From: Gordonia jinghuaiqii
Lineage (GTDB): Bacteria; Actinomycetota; Actinomycetes; Mycobacteriales; Mycobacteriaceae
Direction: 5' to 3'
Assembly (NCBI RefSeq): GCF_014041935.1
Contig: NZ_CP059491.1
Coordinates: forward strand, 1,240,001 to 1,304,000
Length of the DNA: 64,000 nucleotides
Under the pieces are notes generated by a model. That model ran no database searches, was not told where the DNA came from, and saw only the letters and a list, made by a program, of their open reading frames with translations. Below are positions 35,391-44,167 of the stretch, one piece after another. Position 1 is the first letter of the stretch, and each line of letters starts with the position of its first letter. A program made the translations under genes and the position numbers.

Positions 35391-35428
35391 CGGGCCGGGA
35401 GTCGGTTGTGTGCCCGACTCCCGGCCCG
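35391..35428. terminator. Terminator hairpin of the phosphatase gene
   Basis: 15-bp perfect arms starting CGGGCCGGGAGTCGG, loop of about eight bases, 30 bp past the phosphatase stop. Confidence 0.75.
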
Positions 35429-35457
35429 ATACCACCGGCCTCACTCCCGCGGGGAGC

Positions 35458-36243
35458 TCACTGCACGAGGCGGACGCGAATCGCTTCGAGGTCGGCGTCC
35501 TCGAGCCCGAGTCCCTGCGACAGGTAACCGTCGATACTGCCGTACGTGGCGTCGGCGGCGGCATAGGAGACATCGAGGTACCTGCTGTCGCAACCGAAGG
35601 CGGGCTCGTAGGCCGGGACACGTTCGGAACCCAGGTGTTCGAGGATGGAATCGAGCGTGGCCTGACGGCTGTTGACCGCATAGGTGTCGGTCAGCAGGTA
35701 ATCCTCCAGCGACACCGCGCGGTCGACGCCGGCGATGTGATGGAGCAGGACCGCGGCCCAGCCGGTCCGGTCTTTGCCTGCGGCGCAGTGGAACAACTGT
35801 GGGCCCGGCGTTCGGGCGATGGTGCGCAGCAGGCTGGAGAGCCCGGCCCGGCACTCGGGGTCGGTGACGAAGGTCTGATAGTTCACCACCATGGCGTCGT
35901 AGGTCTGGGCCGCGGTCATCAGCGACTCGACCTCGGCCTGCGGGATGCCGGGGACCGGATGGTGATGCCAGCGGGCCCCGGGGACCTCGACGTTCGGGTG
36001 TTTGGTGACCTCACCGGGTTCACGTAGATCGTGGATGGCGGTCAGGCCGAACGTGGACATGGTGGCGAGGTCGTCGGCGTTCAGCTCGAGGCGGTTGGAG
36101 CGGAACAGGACTCCTCGACGCAGGTTGCCGCCGGCGGCGGGATAGCCGCGTCCGGTCCCGGCGAGGTCACGGAAATTGTCGGCCGACCAGAGTCGGGGAA
36201 GGGCGTCGGCAGAGGCTTGGGTGGGAGGCGTGGATGGGGTCAT
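35458..36243 (-). CDS. PtpB-like tyrosine/dual-specificity phosphatase
   Basis: 261 residues. NFRDLAG at the N-terminus is the family marker, and FHCAAGKDRTGW is the P-loop with nucleophile Cys, Arg and the Lys-Asp typical of PtpB (HCxAGKDRTG). Mycobacterial PtpB proteins dephosphorylate phosphotyrosine and phosphoinositides; no signal peptide is present here. The gene is 16 bp from the LLM oxidoreductase gene, in the same direction, and probably co-transcribed from the promoter at 37136. Confidence 0.9.
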   Translation of the reverse strand: MTPSTPPTQASADALPRLWSADNFRDLAGTGRGYPAAGGNLRRGVLFRSNRLELNADDLATMSTFGLTAIHDLREPGEVTKHPNVEVPGARWHHHPVPGIPQAEVESLMTAAQTYDAMVVNYQTFVTDPECRAGLSSLLRTIARTPGPQLFHCAAGKDRTGWAAVLLHHIAGVDRAVSLEDYLLTDTYAVNSRQATLDSILEHLGSERVPAYEPAFGCDSRYLDVSYAAADATYGSIDGYLSQGLGLEDADLEAIRVRLVQ

Positions 36244-36259
36244 GGATTCGGAATGTCCT

Positions 36260-37132
36260 TCAGTTGGGGTCTGTGGCGGCGGGGGTGTCGGTGACCACGG
36301 GGAGTTCGAGGGCGAGGCCGGTCCACAGCGACACGGGCGCAGCGTCGGAGTCGCTGAGGACGTGGAGGGCGAGGTGATCGGCGCCGGCGTCGCGTTGTTG
36401 CGTCATGCGCTCGGTGATCTGGTCGGGATCAGGCCCAGCGACCAGTGCGTCGACGAGCCGGTCGCTGCCGCCGTCGGCGAAGTCGCGGTCGTCGAAACCC
36501 ATTGCCCGGAGGTTCTTCTGGTAGCCGGGTAGGGAGAGGTAGTTCGCGAGGTTGGCGCGACCGAGGCGGCGGCGATCGGCGGCGTCACCGGTGGTGACCA
36601 CCTTGACCTCGGTGGCCAGGAATGCGGTGGGTCCGAGCCAGGCGCGTTGACGTGCAGTACGTTCCGGGGTCACGAGCTGGGTGATGGCCCCGGCGGCGCG
36701 CCGGCCCGCGAGTTCGAGCATCTTGGGGCCGTTGGCGCCGACGACGCAGGGGATCGGTTGCGGGGAGCTCTGTTCGAGGATCTCGAGGTAATTCTCGAGC
36801 AGTGCGAGGGGATTCCGGTACCGGCCTGCGGGCGCCATCGACGGATGACTGACGCCCACGCCCAGCATCATCCGGCCGTGCGGATCGTTCCACGTCCGGG
36901 CGAGGTCGGCGGCCGCCAGGTCCCAGATGCTCAGGACCGCGGTTGCGGCGACGAGTTCCGTTGTCGCCGTGGTGACCTCGGTCAGGGAAGCGGTGTCACC
37001 GCGGACGTCGGCGAGCCACAGTGTCCGGAATGAGGCGGCTTCGGCAGCGCGGGCGGTGTCGGCCAGCCCGCTGCGCCTCGCGCGGGCGAGACTGGTGAAT
37101 ACTCCGACGGAACCAGGCAGGGCAGGAGGCAT
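36260..37132 (-). CDS. LLM-class (probably F420-dependent) oxidoreductase
   Basis: 290 residues. Luciferase-like TIM barrel: GVFTSLARARRSGLADTARAAEAASFRTLWLAD at the start, MMLGVGVSHP in the middle, PIPCVVGANGPKMLELAGRRAAG near 155. Actinobacterial members of this layout mostly use F420. Substrate unknown. The ATG lies only four bases from a perfect 22-bp palindrome containing TAGAGT at -10-like spacing, so the mRNA is probably leaderless. It is the left-most gene under the motif shared across the catabolic locus. Confidence 0.85.
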   Translation of the reverse strand: MPPALPGSVGVFTSLARARRSGLADTARAAEAASFRTLWLADVRGDTASLTEVTTATTELVAATAVLSIWDLAAADLARTWNDPHGRMMLGVGVSHPSMAPAGRYRNPLALLENYLEILEQSSPQPIPCVVGANGPKMLELAGRRAAGAITQLVTPERTARQRAWLGPTAFLATEVKVVTTGDAADRRRLGRANLANYLSLPGYQKNLRAMGFDDRDFADGGSDRLVDALVAGPDPDQITERMTQQRDAGADHLALHVLSDSDAAPVSLWTGLALELPVVTDTPAATDPN

Positions 37133-37135
37133 GCC

Positions 37136-37157
37136 ATTACTCTAGTACTAGAGTAAT
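37136..37157. promoter_or_regulatory. CTAG-type operator/promoter A (perfect palindrome)
   Basis: ATTACTCTAGT followed by its exact reverse complement. On the minus strand TAGAGT stands six bases before the LLM ATG, a leaderless -10 position. Most symmetric copy of the motif repeated through the locus. Confidence 0.75.
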
Positions 37158-37173
37158 GGCTTTACCAGAGATT

Positions 37174-37686
37174 CTAGGCGTCTCCGGCCGAGTGTCGCAT
37201 CGCGGTCAAGGCGGCGCGAAGCTGCTGCACGTCCTTGATGGTGCTGCCCTTCATGCCGAAGTCGACGGCGGTGAGCGCGCGAGTGGCGTCGTCGACCTTG
37301 GCGCGGCCGGCCTTGGTGATCGTGACACAGGTCGCACGGCGATCTGTCGGGTGCGGACTGCGTTCGAGTAGCTTGCGCGCTTCGAGGCGATCGGTGGCGA
37401 GGGTGGCGGTGGTCGCGTGCACGAGCAGATTGCGTGCCAGGCTCGAGATCAGCCGAGTGCCGGTCTCCGACAGCTGCAACGTCATCAGGAGAAGGTAGTC
37501 GGTCATGTTCAGGCCGTGCGCCTTGAGCTCGGATTCGACCGAATCGGCGACAATGCGCTGGTAACGCAACAAAGACGTCAACGCGAGGAAGCGTTGCTCG
37601 TCGCCGTCCAGGCCTTGTTGCTCCCAGTAGTGCCCTGCCCAATCCACCGGATCGGTGATGTCGGGCATCCTCTTCGAGCGCGCCAC
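37174..37686 (-). CDS. MarR-family transcriptional regulator
   Basis: 170 residues from GTG 37686 with GAGGGG seven bases upstream. Winged helix: LNMTDYLLLMTLQLSETGTRLISSLARNLLVHATTATLATDRLEARKLLERSPHPTDRRATCVTITKAG, i.e. recognition helix followed by the wing DRR-type motif of MarR. The N- and C-terminal helices are for dimerisation. Lies between the CoA-ligase operon and the LLM gene. Its own upstream palindrome (37718) differs from the CTAG motif, so it may not be the regulator of that motif. Confidence 0.9.
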   Translation of the reverse strand: MARSKRMPDITDPVDWAGHYWEQQGLDGDEQRFLALTSLLRYQRIVADSVESELKAHGLNMTDYLLLMTLQLSETGTRLISSLARNLLVHATTATLATDRLEARKLLERSPHPTDRRATCVTITKAGRAKVDDATRALTAVDFGMKGSTIKDVQQLRAALTAMRHSAGDA

Positions 37687-37717
37687 GTGTGTTCCCCTCA
37701 ACCCATTGCGATCATCT

Positions 37718-37736
37718 GATCAATACGCCATTGATC
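37718..37736. promoter_or_regulatory. Likely MarR autoregulatory operator
   Basis: GATCAAT, five-base spacer, ATTGATC: a perfect dyad 32 bp upstream of the MarR start, next to the A/T-rich stretch CTATATATAA that may hold its promoter. Confidence 0.65.
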
Positions 37737-37778
37737 GACTATATATAACTCATGGTGCGTCCGGGCGATACCTGAACC

Positions 37779-39305
37779 CTACAGCGCGGCGGCCACCGAG
37801 TTGTGGCGTGTGCGCATCGTCTTCTTGTCCAGCTTGCCCACCGCGGTACGCGGCAGTGAGTCGGTCAGGTGGATCTCCTTGGGGATCTTGTAACCGGCCA
37901 GCAGGGTACGGCTGTGAGCGACGATGTCGGTGGGTGTCGGCGGATTCTCGCTGTCGACCGGCACGACGAGCGCGACGAGGCGCTCACCCATTGCCTCATC
38001 CGGAATCCCGAAACAGGCGACGTCGGCGACCTCGGGGAGGCTGCTCAGTGCCTGCTCGACCTCGGCGGGATAGATGTTCACCCCGCCCGACACCACCATG
38101 TCCGACAGCCGGTCGGTGATCCAGACGTAACCGTCGTCGTCCATCCGGCCGATCTCGCCGAGGGTGAACTCGCTTCCGGTGCGGACTCCCGACGTGTAGT
38201 TGATCCCGTGTCCGGATGTGTCCCGAAACCACAGGGGGCCTTCGGTTCCGGCCGGAGCGGGGTTGCCGTCGGCGTCGGCGATGTAGGCCTCGAACGGTGG
38301 GACGGCCCGTCCCACCGACCCGGGTCGATCGAGCCACTCCTGCGCGCTGATCATGCACGTGGTGCCGACTTCGCTGGCGCCGTAGCTCTCCCACACGATC
38401 GTGCCGAGCCAGTCGATCATCGCCCGCTTCACCGGGGACGGGCATTTGGCGCCGACCTGCAGGACGTAGCGCAGGCTCGAGACGTCGGCGCGGGCGCGGC
38501 GCTCCGCGGGCAGGGCGAGCAGGCGCTGGAAATGTGTGGGCACCATGATCGACGACCCGATGCGGTCGCGCTCGATGGCGGTCAGGGTGGCCTCGGCGTC
38601 GAACTTGCCGAGTACGGTCACCGGGACGCCGCCGGCGAACAGGCGGGTGGAGGTGAGTGGGCCCGAGTGGTACAGCGGCCCGACGGCGAGATGCCGCCCG
38701 AAGGCCACCATCCGGTTGGCGGCGAGCCCGGCCAGATGTTCGGTGATGTCGGCGCCCCCGGCCCACGAGGTGAACGGCAGCTCGACGCCCTTGGGGCGTC
38801 CGGTGGTTCCGGAGGTGTAGACCAGCGTGCGCATCGGCTCGACATCCGTGCGCGGTTCGGAGTCGTCGGCGCACCAGTCGGCCAGGCGCACCACACCGTC
38901 GGGGAGTTGGGCGTCGGCGGTGCCGGGAGCGTCCCATGCCACGACGGTCGCCACCCCGGCAAGTTGGGCGGCCTCCGCCGCGACCTGGACGGTCGTGGTG
39001 TCGCACAACACGAGTCGCGCCTCGGAGTCCTCGAGGATGTAGGCGGTCTCCGGTGCGGTGAGGTGAGAGTTCACGGCGACCGCCGACGAGCCGGACAGGG
39101 TGGCGGCCACATAACCGAGCAGGGTGGCGGCCGAGTTGGACGCCAGGATCGCCACGCGGCGGAGCGGTCCGAGATCCTGTGCGAGCAGAGCGTTGACAGT
39201 CGGGCGAAGCCGATCGTCGACCTGCTGCCAGGACAGCTCCTCGTCGGCGTCGCGCAGCGCCACCTCGGCGGGACGCTGCGCGGCGATCTGGGCTGCGAAC
39301 GTCAC
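37779..39305 (-). CDS. Acyl-CoA synthetase (AMP-forming)
   Basis: 508 residues from GTG 39305, overlapping the upstream stop as GTGA. ANL superfamily: P-loop YTSGTTGRPKGVEL, adenylate motif YGASEVGTTC, hinge Asp region DRLSDMVVSGGVNIYPAEVE, and the catalytic Lys in AVGKLDKKTM. It should activate a carboxylic acid to its CoA thioester through an acyl-AMP. Size (about 500-510) fits medium- or cyclic-acid ligases. It ends the leftward operon of the wHTH protein, the PPDK-like protein and this ligase. The substrate is probably the acid formed by the oxygenases nearby. Confidence 0.92.
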   Translation of the reverse strand: MTFAAQIAAQRPAEVALRDADEELSWQQVDDRLRPTVNALLAQDLGPLRRVAILASNSAATLLGYVAATLSGSSAVAVNSHLTAPETAYILEDSEARLVLCDTTTVQVAAEAAQLAGVATVVAWDAPGTADAQLPDGVVRLADWCADDSEPRTDVEPMRTLVYTSGTTGRPKGVELPFTSWAGGADITEHLAGLAANRMVAFGRHLAVGPLYHSGPLTSTRLFAGGVPVTVLGKFDAEATLTAIERDRIGSSIMVPTHFQRLLALPAERRARADVSSLRYVLQVGAKCPSPVKRAMIDWLGTIVWESYGASEVGTTCMISAQEWLDRPGSVGRAVPPFEAYIADADGNPAPAGTEGPLWFRDTSGHGINYTSGVRTGSEFTLGEIGRMDDDGYVWITDRLSDMVVSGGVNIYPAEVEQALSSLPEVADVACFGIPDEAMGERLVALVVPVDSENPPTPTDIVAHSRTLLAGYKIPKEIHLTDSLPRTAVGKLDKKTMRTRHNSVAAAL

Positions 39306-40735
39306 TGCGCGACCTTCAGTGCCGACTCGGCGGCCCACTTGCGCAGCAGGTCGGCGGCCTCGCGCTCGACGCCGTCGGTCCGTGCGAGCGGGACCTCGCC
39401 GGCGAAGACCTCGCCATTGGTGCCGTCGACGGTGACCACCTGGCCGATGAGTGCGTCGAGGGTGCCCTTGCCGCAACCCACGACGCAGGGGGTCCCGAGT
39501 TCGCGACTGACCACAGCGGCATGGCTGGTGGAGCCGCCGATCTCGGTGACGATGGCGGCCGAGACGACCATGCCGGCGACGTCGTCGGGATCGGTGGTGG
39601 GTCGGGCGAGGACCACGGGGACGCCGTCGTCGGAAAGATCCTCGGCCGCTTCGCAATCGGCGACCACCCGGCCGGTGGCCACGCCGGGGCAGGCCGGGAG
39701 TCCACTGGCGATCAGGGTTGCCGATCGGCGTGCGACCGGGTCCACATGCGGTGCGGTGGCGGCGGCGATCTGGGCGTCGGTGACCATCGCCGCGGCCTCG
39801 CCGCGGCTGATGATGCCTTCCTCGGCCAGGGTGACCGCGATGCGCACTGCCGCCTGCGGTGACCGCTTGGCCGAACGGGTCTGCAGGATGAACAGTGTGC
39901 CGCTCTCGACCGTGAACTCGATGTCCTGGGCGTCGGCGCCGATCTTCTCGAGCCGAGCCGACACCTCGAGGAGTTCATCGTGGACCGCGGGTAGCTGCTG
40001 CTTGAGTTCATCCAGGTGCAGTGCGTCGAAGCGGCCCGACACGACGTCTTCACCCTGACCCCGAGGTAGCCATTCGCCGTAGGGGGCCGGGTCTCCGGTG
40101 AGGGGGTTGCGGCTGAACAGCACACCCGTGCCGGACTTGTCGTCGAGGTTGCCGAAGACCATGGCCTGCACGGTGACCGCCGTCCCGCCGTCGTGACCGA
40201 TGCCGTGATGGTTGCGGTAGGAGCGCGCGCGGGGCGAGTTCCAGGATGCGAAGACGGCCTCGGCCGCCAGAACCAGATCCGACCACGGATCGCCCGTGGA
40301 CGGCGCCCCGACGACCCGCTCGAACTGTTCGAGGAAGCGACGGTGGGTGTCGGCGGCGAAGGCCGAGTCGCCGGTGATCTGGGCGATCCGCGACTGCACG
40401 GCGTCGTTCATCCCGAGGTTGAGGATGGTGTCCATCATGCCGGGCATGCTCTTGGCTCCGCCGGAGCGGACCGAGATGAGCAGCGGCGCCTCGTCGCAGC
40501 CGAGCCGTTTGGCCGCAGCCTTCTCGAGCTCGTCGAGACCGGCGCGGAGGTGGTCCTTGATCTCCTCGGTGAGGCGACCGTCGTTGGCATTGACCTCGGC
40601 ACAGAGGGCGGTGGAGAGAACGAATGCCGGTGGCACGGGCAGGCCGAGGGCGCGCATGCGGTTGATGCTGCGTGCCTTGCCGCCCACAAGAGCCGGATCG
40701 AGGTCGGGGGTGTCCCCCAGCCAGATGAAAGTCAT
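39302..40735 (-). CDS. PPDK-like protein: ATP-grasp plus phosphohistidine domain, no PEP barrel
   Basis: 477 residues; GAAAGG upstream of ATG. Residues 1-330 match the ATP-binding half of pyruvate phosphate dikinase (LVGGKARSINRMRALGLPVP, AKSMPGMMDTILNLGMND, ILQTRSAKRS). Residues about 370-450 are the swivelling domain with its phosphorylatable His in STSHAAVVSRELGTPCVVGC. The C-terminal PEP/pyruvate TIM barrel of real PPDK (about 870 residues) is absent, so it cannot be a normal PPDK. Proteins built this way phosphorylate other alcohols (phenylphosphate synthase, rifampin phosphotransferase). A second partial protein at 53531 may supply the substrate domain. Confidence 0.85.
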   Translation of the reverse strand: MTFIWLGDTPDLDPALVGGKARSINRMRALGLPVPPAFVLSTALCAEVNANDGRLTEEIKDHLRAGLDELEKAAAKRLGCDEAPLLISVRSGGAKSMPGMMDTILNLGMNDAVQSRIAQITGDSAFAADTHRRFLEQFERVVGAPSTGDPWSDLVLAAEAVFASWNSPRARSYRNHHGIGHDGGTAVTVQAMVFGNLDDKSGTGVLFSRNPLTGDPAPYGEWLPRGQGEDVVSGRFDALHLDELKQQLPAVHDELLEVSARLEKIGADAQDIEFTVESGTLFILQTRSAKRSPQAAVRIAVTLAEEGIISRGEAAAMVTDAQIAAATAPHVDPVARRSATLIASGLPACPGVATGRVVADCEAAEDLSDDGVPVVLARPTTDPDDVAGMVVSAAIVTEIGGSTSHAAVVSRELGTPCVVGCGKGTLDALIGQVVTVDGTNGEVFAGEVPLARTDGVEREAADLLRKWAAESALKVAQ

Positions 40736-40751
40736 GACGTACGAACCTTTC

Positions 40752-41360
40752 TCAGACGGCGCGGCCGGCTGCGGCCTCTTCGGCCCGGCTCAGACCCAGG
40801 AGGCCGATCAATTCTTCGTGGAACTCGAACCAGACGGTGTGGTAGCTGTCGGCGATCGGGCGGGCGACATAGCTCGTGTCGCCACCCCGGAGCTGCTCGA
40901 TCGCATTGGTGAAGCGCCGCGCGAACGTGAGCAGACGCGGGGCCTGTCCGGTGATGCGGGCGACCAGCGGCTGGAAGGCGGCGTCGAGCGCGACGAGACG
41001 ATCGATGACGCCCCCGTCGTAGGCCGCGTCGGTGTGATCGTTCGGCGCGCCGTCGCGGATCTGCCAGTCGGTGATGATCTGCTTGAGGGCGGTGTTGTGG
41101 TCGTCGAACTCCTCGTAGAGCGCGGCGAGGGCCTCGTGATCGACGGTGGTGCGCTCGGCGTCGACGAGCTCGGCCAGTGCGATCTTGCCCTCGGGCGTCA
41201 GTCGGACCGACGGTTCGCCTTTCAGGTTGCCGGCGTCGCGGAGGTCGGCGATCACGCCCTGGGCGGTGTCGATGTCGATACCTGCCGAGGTGGCGGCGAG
41301 TTCGGGTGACAGTCGTCCCTTGAGTCGGGCGGCTTGCAGGATGGCGAGCTCGTGGGCCAC
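40752..41360 (-). CDS. Winged-helix-like protein of unknown function, PPDK partner
   Basis: 202 residues from GTG 41360 (GAGGG upstream). Residues 1-65 look like a winged helix (ILQAARLKGRLSPELAATSAG, VRLTPEGKIALAEL). The rest is helical with conserved-looking aromatic and acidic positions and ends with FEFHEELIGLLGLSRAEEA. Sixteen bp from the PPDK-like gene and in one operon with it and the CoA ligase. I do not recognise a family. It may be a regulator of the operon or a third subunit of a phosphotransferase, as PpsC is for phenylphosphate synthase; this is inference from position only. Confidence 0.7.
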   Translation of the reverse strand: MAHELAILQAARLKGRLSPELAATSAGIDIDTAQGVIADLRDAGNLKGEPSVRLTPEGKIALAELVDAERTTVDHEALAALYEEFDDHNTALKQIITDWQIRDGAPNDHTDAAYDGGVIDRLVALDAAFQPLVARITGQAPRLLTFARRFTNAIEQLRGGDTSYVARPIADSYHTVWFEFHEELIGLLGLSRAEEAAAGRAV

Positions 41361-41420
41361 GAAATCCCTCTTTCGAATCGGGCGGCGATGTGTCGTCCGC
41401 AGACGGTGTCGATCACAGAC

Positions 41421-41458
41421 AGTTGTCTAATGACCGATCATCTAGATGTAGAGTATTT
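41421..41458. promoter_or_regulatory. Regulatory region C upstream of the wHTH/PPDK/ligase operon
   Basis: On the minus strand it contains CATTAGACAAC (plus-strand 41422-41432), identical to the copy before the 53531 gene. Next to it lies ATCTAGAT with TAGAGTATT on the plus strand, a degenerate CTAG-type site. Confidence 0.55.
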
Positions 41459-41481
41459 GGGGAGTCTAACTGAGACTGCGA

Positions 41482-42846
41482 TCACATGTCCACTTCCGTG
41501 GGTGCGGGCCCATCGCTCTGGGAGGCTGTGGTCTTGCGGAACCGTATCGGCAGGGTTGCCAGGCCTCGCAGGATGAAGCTCGGCTGGTACTCGACGTCGT
41601 CGTCGGGCACCGCGAGTTCCAGATCGGTGAGCCGGGTGATCAGCGTCTTGACCGCGATGAATGCCTCGCGGCGGGCGATGTTGGCACCGAGGCAGACGTG
41701 CTCGCCGCGGCCGAACGCCAGGTGCTGGGTGCTCGGGTTGTCCAGGTCGAGGGTGTCGGGATCGGAGAATGCCTCCTCGTCCCGGTTGGCCGAGGCGTAG
41801 AGCAGGAAGACCATCGTGCCCGCGGGCATGTCGACGCCTCCGATGCTGGTGTCGGTGGTGGCGGTGCGGAACAGACCCTGCGTCGGGGACTGCAGACGGA
41901 GGCACTCCTCGACGAAGGGGGCGATGAGCTCCTCGTCGTCCCGTAGCCGGGCGAGCAGGTCGGGGTCGCCGAGGAGGTGGTAGACCATGCTGGAGATCAG
42001 GTTGGTCGTGGTCTCGTTCCCTGCGACCAGGAAGAGCACGAGCATCTGCAGGAGCTCTTCGTCGCTCAGCGGTGTCTCGCCGTCGAGGCGGGCGTTGAGC
42101 AGGGTTCCGATCAGGTCGTCCTTCGGCTTTTCCCGGCGGCGCTCGATCTCGGCGGCGAAGTAGCTGTAGAACTCGTTGGTCGACCGGAAGAGATCGGCGA
42201 TCTCCTCGTGGGTCAGATCCATCGCCCCCACGCCCTTGGTGAACGCGCCGGTCCAGTCCTTGAATGTGTGCATCATGTCCGACGGCACGCCGAGGAGGCC
42301 GGCGATGACGATCATCGGGAGCGGCAGGGCGAAGTCCGCGACGATGTCTGTCTCGCCTTCCGGTGCCATCGCGTCGATGAGCTCGTCGGCGATGGACTGG
42401 ATGTGCGGCTCCATCTCCTTGATCCGTCGCGGCGTGAAGGCCGCGGCGACCAGCGACCGCTGCCGGCGGTGCTCGGGCGGATCGGAGTTGATCAGGACCG
42501 GGTACTCGGCGAGTTCGAGGCGCCGGCGAGCGGCGGCACGGGTGGCCTCGGAGAACGAGTCGTCGGTCGCCACCCGGCGGGCGAGCGGGGTCACCGAAGT
42601 CGGGCCCGAGGCCTGCAGGCTGGAGTAGGTCATCGGGTCGCGCAGGACCTCGCGGATGTCCTCGTAGCGGCTGATGATGTAGGCGTTGAGGCGGTCGTTC
42701 CACATCACCGGCGCCTCCTCGCGCATGCCTGCGTATACGGGGAAGGGGCATCGCACGAGGTCCCGGTCGCGCATGGTGAGTTGTGCGAACTGCTCCTGTG
42801 GATGGACGGGGCAGCGTCCGGCGGAGGTGTCCGGTGCGGTCGTCAT
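41482..42846 (-). CDS. Cytochrome P450
   Basis: 454 residues, soluble class I type. I-helix oxygen motif AGNETT, K-helix E-x-x-R as EECLR, and the heme loop FGRGEHVCLGANIAR with the axial Cys. N-terminus has no membrane anchor. The extension before the first helices (about 20 residues, with RCPVH) is common in CYP125/CYP142-like and CYP123-like actinobacterial enzymes, but I do not assign a CYP family. Electrons could come from the 3Fe-4S-type ferredoxin at 53208. Divergent from the histidine phosphatase gene, across a shared motif region. Confidence 0.93.
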   Translation of the reverse strand: MTTAPDTSAGRCPVHPQEQFAQLTMRDRDLVRCPFPVYAGMREEAPVMWNDRLNAYIISRYEDIREVLRDPMTYSSLQASGPTSVTPLARRVATDDSFSEATRAAARRRLELAEYPVLINSDPPEHRRQRSLVAAAFTPRRIKEMEPHIQSIADELIDAMAPEGETDIVADFALPLPMIVIAGLLGVPSDMMHTFKDWTGAFTKGVGAMDLTHEEIADLFRSTNEFYSYFAAEIERRREKPKDDLIGTLLNARLDGETPLSDEELLQMLVLFLVAGNETTTNLISSMVYHLLGDPDLLARLRDDEELIAPFVEECLRLQSPTQGLFRTATTDTSIGGVDMPAGTMVFLLYASANRDEEAFSDPDTLDLDNPSTQHLAFGRGEHVCLGANIARREAFIAVKTLITRLTDLELAVPDDDVEYQPSFILRGLATLPIRFRKTTASQSDGPAPTEVDM

Positions 42847-42867
42847 GGCGGATTCGCCCTTTCGTTG

Positions 42868-42911
42868 ATTACTCTAGAACTGAAAGATCTAGTGATAGAG
42901 TATGACTCTAG
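42868..42911. promoter_or_regulatory. CTAG-type divergent promoter region B (two sites)
   Basis: ATTACTCTAGA at 42868-42878 gives TAGAGT about 24 bases before the P450 ATG on the minus strand. At 42896-42910, TAGAGT and ACTCTA flank ATG as a perfect dyad; TAGAGT there could be the -10 for the phosphatase operon. Confidence 0.7.
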
Positions 42912-42951
42912 TTGCGACTCACGTCACAAGTAAAGGGAAAGGGCGTGCCAG

Positions 42952-43545
42952 GTGATCCTCTCGCTTGTCAGACACGGTGAGCCCGTACGTGCGGCTTCCG
43001 GTGATGCCGGGATCGACCCTCCGCTGAGCGCGGCAGGTGCCGACCACGCTCGCGGCGTCGGGAAACTGATCACCGCCGACGGGTACTCGGCGGTGTACTC
43101 GTCGCCGTTGCGGCGGGCACGCGAGACCGCGCAGATCGCCGCCGGGCCGGATGTGCCGGTGGGCGAACGCGAGGGACTCAGCGAATTCGACCGCGGCAGT
43201 GCCTATCTGCACTACGAGGACGGTGCCGAGATCTGGAAGCGTTACCTGGCCGGTGATCTCACACCGTGGGGGACGACGCTGGACGACTTCCGCACCCGCG
43301 TACTCGACACCATCGAATCGCTGCGTGCCGACCACGACGGCGAGAATGTCGTGGCGGTGTGCCACGGCGGAGTCATCAACGTGTTCACCGCGTGGATCCT
43401 GGGGGTGTCATCCGTGCGGATCTTTGCCCCGGAATACGGTTCGGTGCACCGGTTCTGGCATCGACCGGGTGAGGGATGGTCGATCCGCGAGCTCAACGTC
43501 AGACCATGGTCGCCGTCTCAGGCGGCAGTGGAGGCGCAGGCCTGA
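42952..43545 (+). CDS. Histidine phosphatase superfamily protein 1
   Basis: 197 residues from GTG 42952. Phosphoglycerate-mutase-like fold: LVRHGEP with the phospho-accepting His, SSPLRRARET with the second Arg, and VCHGGVIN with the second His. The acidic proton donor is probably in the LSEFDRG region. Not long enough for cofactor-dependent PGM proper, so probably a phosphatase for a small phosphorylated metabolite. Shares its stop with the start of a second phosphatase gene (TGATG). The pair opens the KstD-like operon. Confidence 0.87.
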   Translation: MILSLVRHGEPVRAASGDAGIDPPLSAAGADHARGVGKLITADGYSAVYSSPLRRARETAQIAAGPDVPVGEREGLSEFDRGSAYLHYEDGAEIWKRYLAGDLTPWGTTLDDFRTRVLDTIESLRADHDGENVVAVCHGGVINVFTAWILGVSSVRIFAPEYGSVHRFWHRPGEGWSIRELNVRPWSPSQAAVEAQA

Positions 43546-44162
43546 TGGAGCTGATGCTGATCCGCCACGCGTTGCCGATGCCCGCCGCCGACAGCCGCGA
43601 TCCCGGCGACCCGGGGCTGGGGGAGGAGGGGCGACGCCAGGCCGAACTGGTCGCGATGCGTCTCGCCGAGATGGGGCCCTGGGATGCGCTCTACTGCTCG
43701 CCGCAGGCGCGTGCGCTCGAGACGGCCGCGCCCATCGCGCAACGGGCCGGACTCGACGTGACCGTTCGTGATGGACTCGCCGAATTCGACTGGGGCAAGG
43801 CCGACTACATCCACTTCGAGGAACTCGCGAAACCCGGCAACACGATGATGGCCAAGTTCGCCCGAGAGGACTTCTCGGACTACGGCACCACTGCTGAGGA
43901 GATCCGCGCCAAGGCGATCGATGCGGTGGAGCAGATCGTGGCCCACCACGCGGGCGGCCGGGTCATGGTGGTCACCCACGGCACCGTCGTCAACGGTTTC
44001 GTCGGCGGGTTCCTCGGCGCCCGCAAGCTGGTGTTCCATCACCCGCACTACACCGGGTTGACCCTGGTGCAGGCAAGCCGTAAGGGTCACCGGGAAGTGG
44101 TGTGCCTCAATGAATCAGCGCATCTGCGTCTGCTGCAGACCGCGACCGTGAACGGAGAGTGA
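43545..44162 (+). CDS. Histidine phosphatase superfamily protein 2
   Basis: 205 residues from ATG 43545. Same fold as its neighbour: LIRHALP (RHA rather than RHG), CSPQARALET, LAEFDWGKADYIHFEEL, VTHGTVVN. The two share the unusual EFD(R/W)G(S/K)AxYxH segment, so they are tandem paralogues that may form a heterodimer or act on related phosphoesters. A role in removing a phosphate placed by the PPDK-like system is attractive but is inference. Confidence 0.86.
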   Translation: MELMLIRHALPMPAADSRDPGDPGLGEEGRRQAELVAMRLAEMGPWDALYCSPQARALETAAPIAQRAGLDVTVRDGLAEFDWGKADYIHFEELAKPGNTMMAKFAREDFSDYGTTAEEIRAKAIDAVEQIVAHHAGGRVMVVTHGTVVNGFVGGFLGARKLVFHHPHYTGLTLVQASRKGHREVVCLNESAHLRLLQTATVNGE

Positions 44163-44167
44163 GAACA

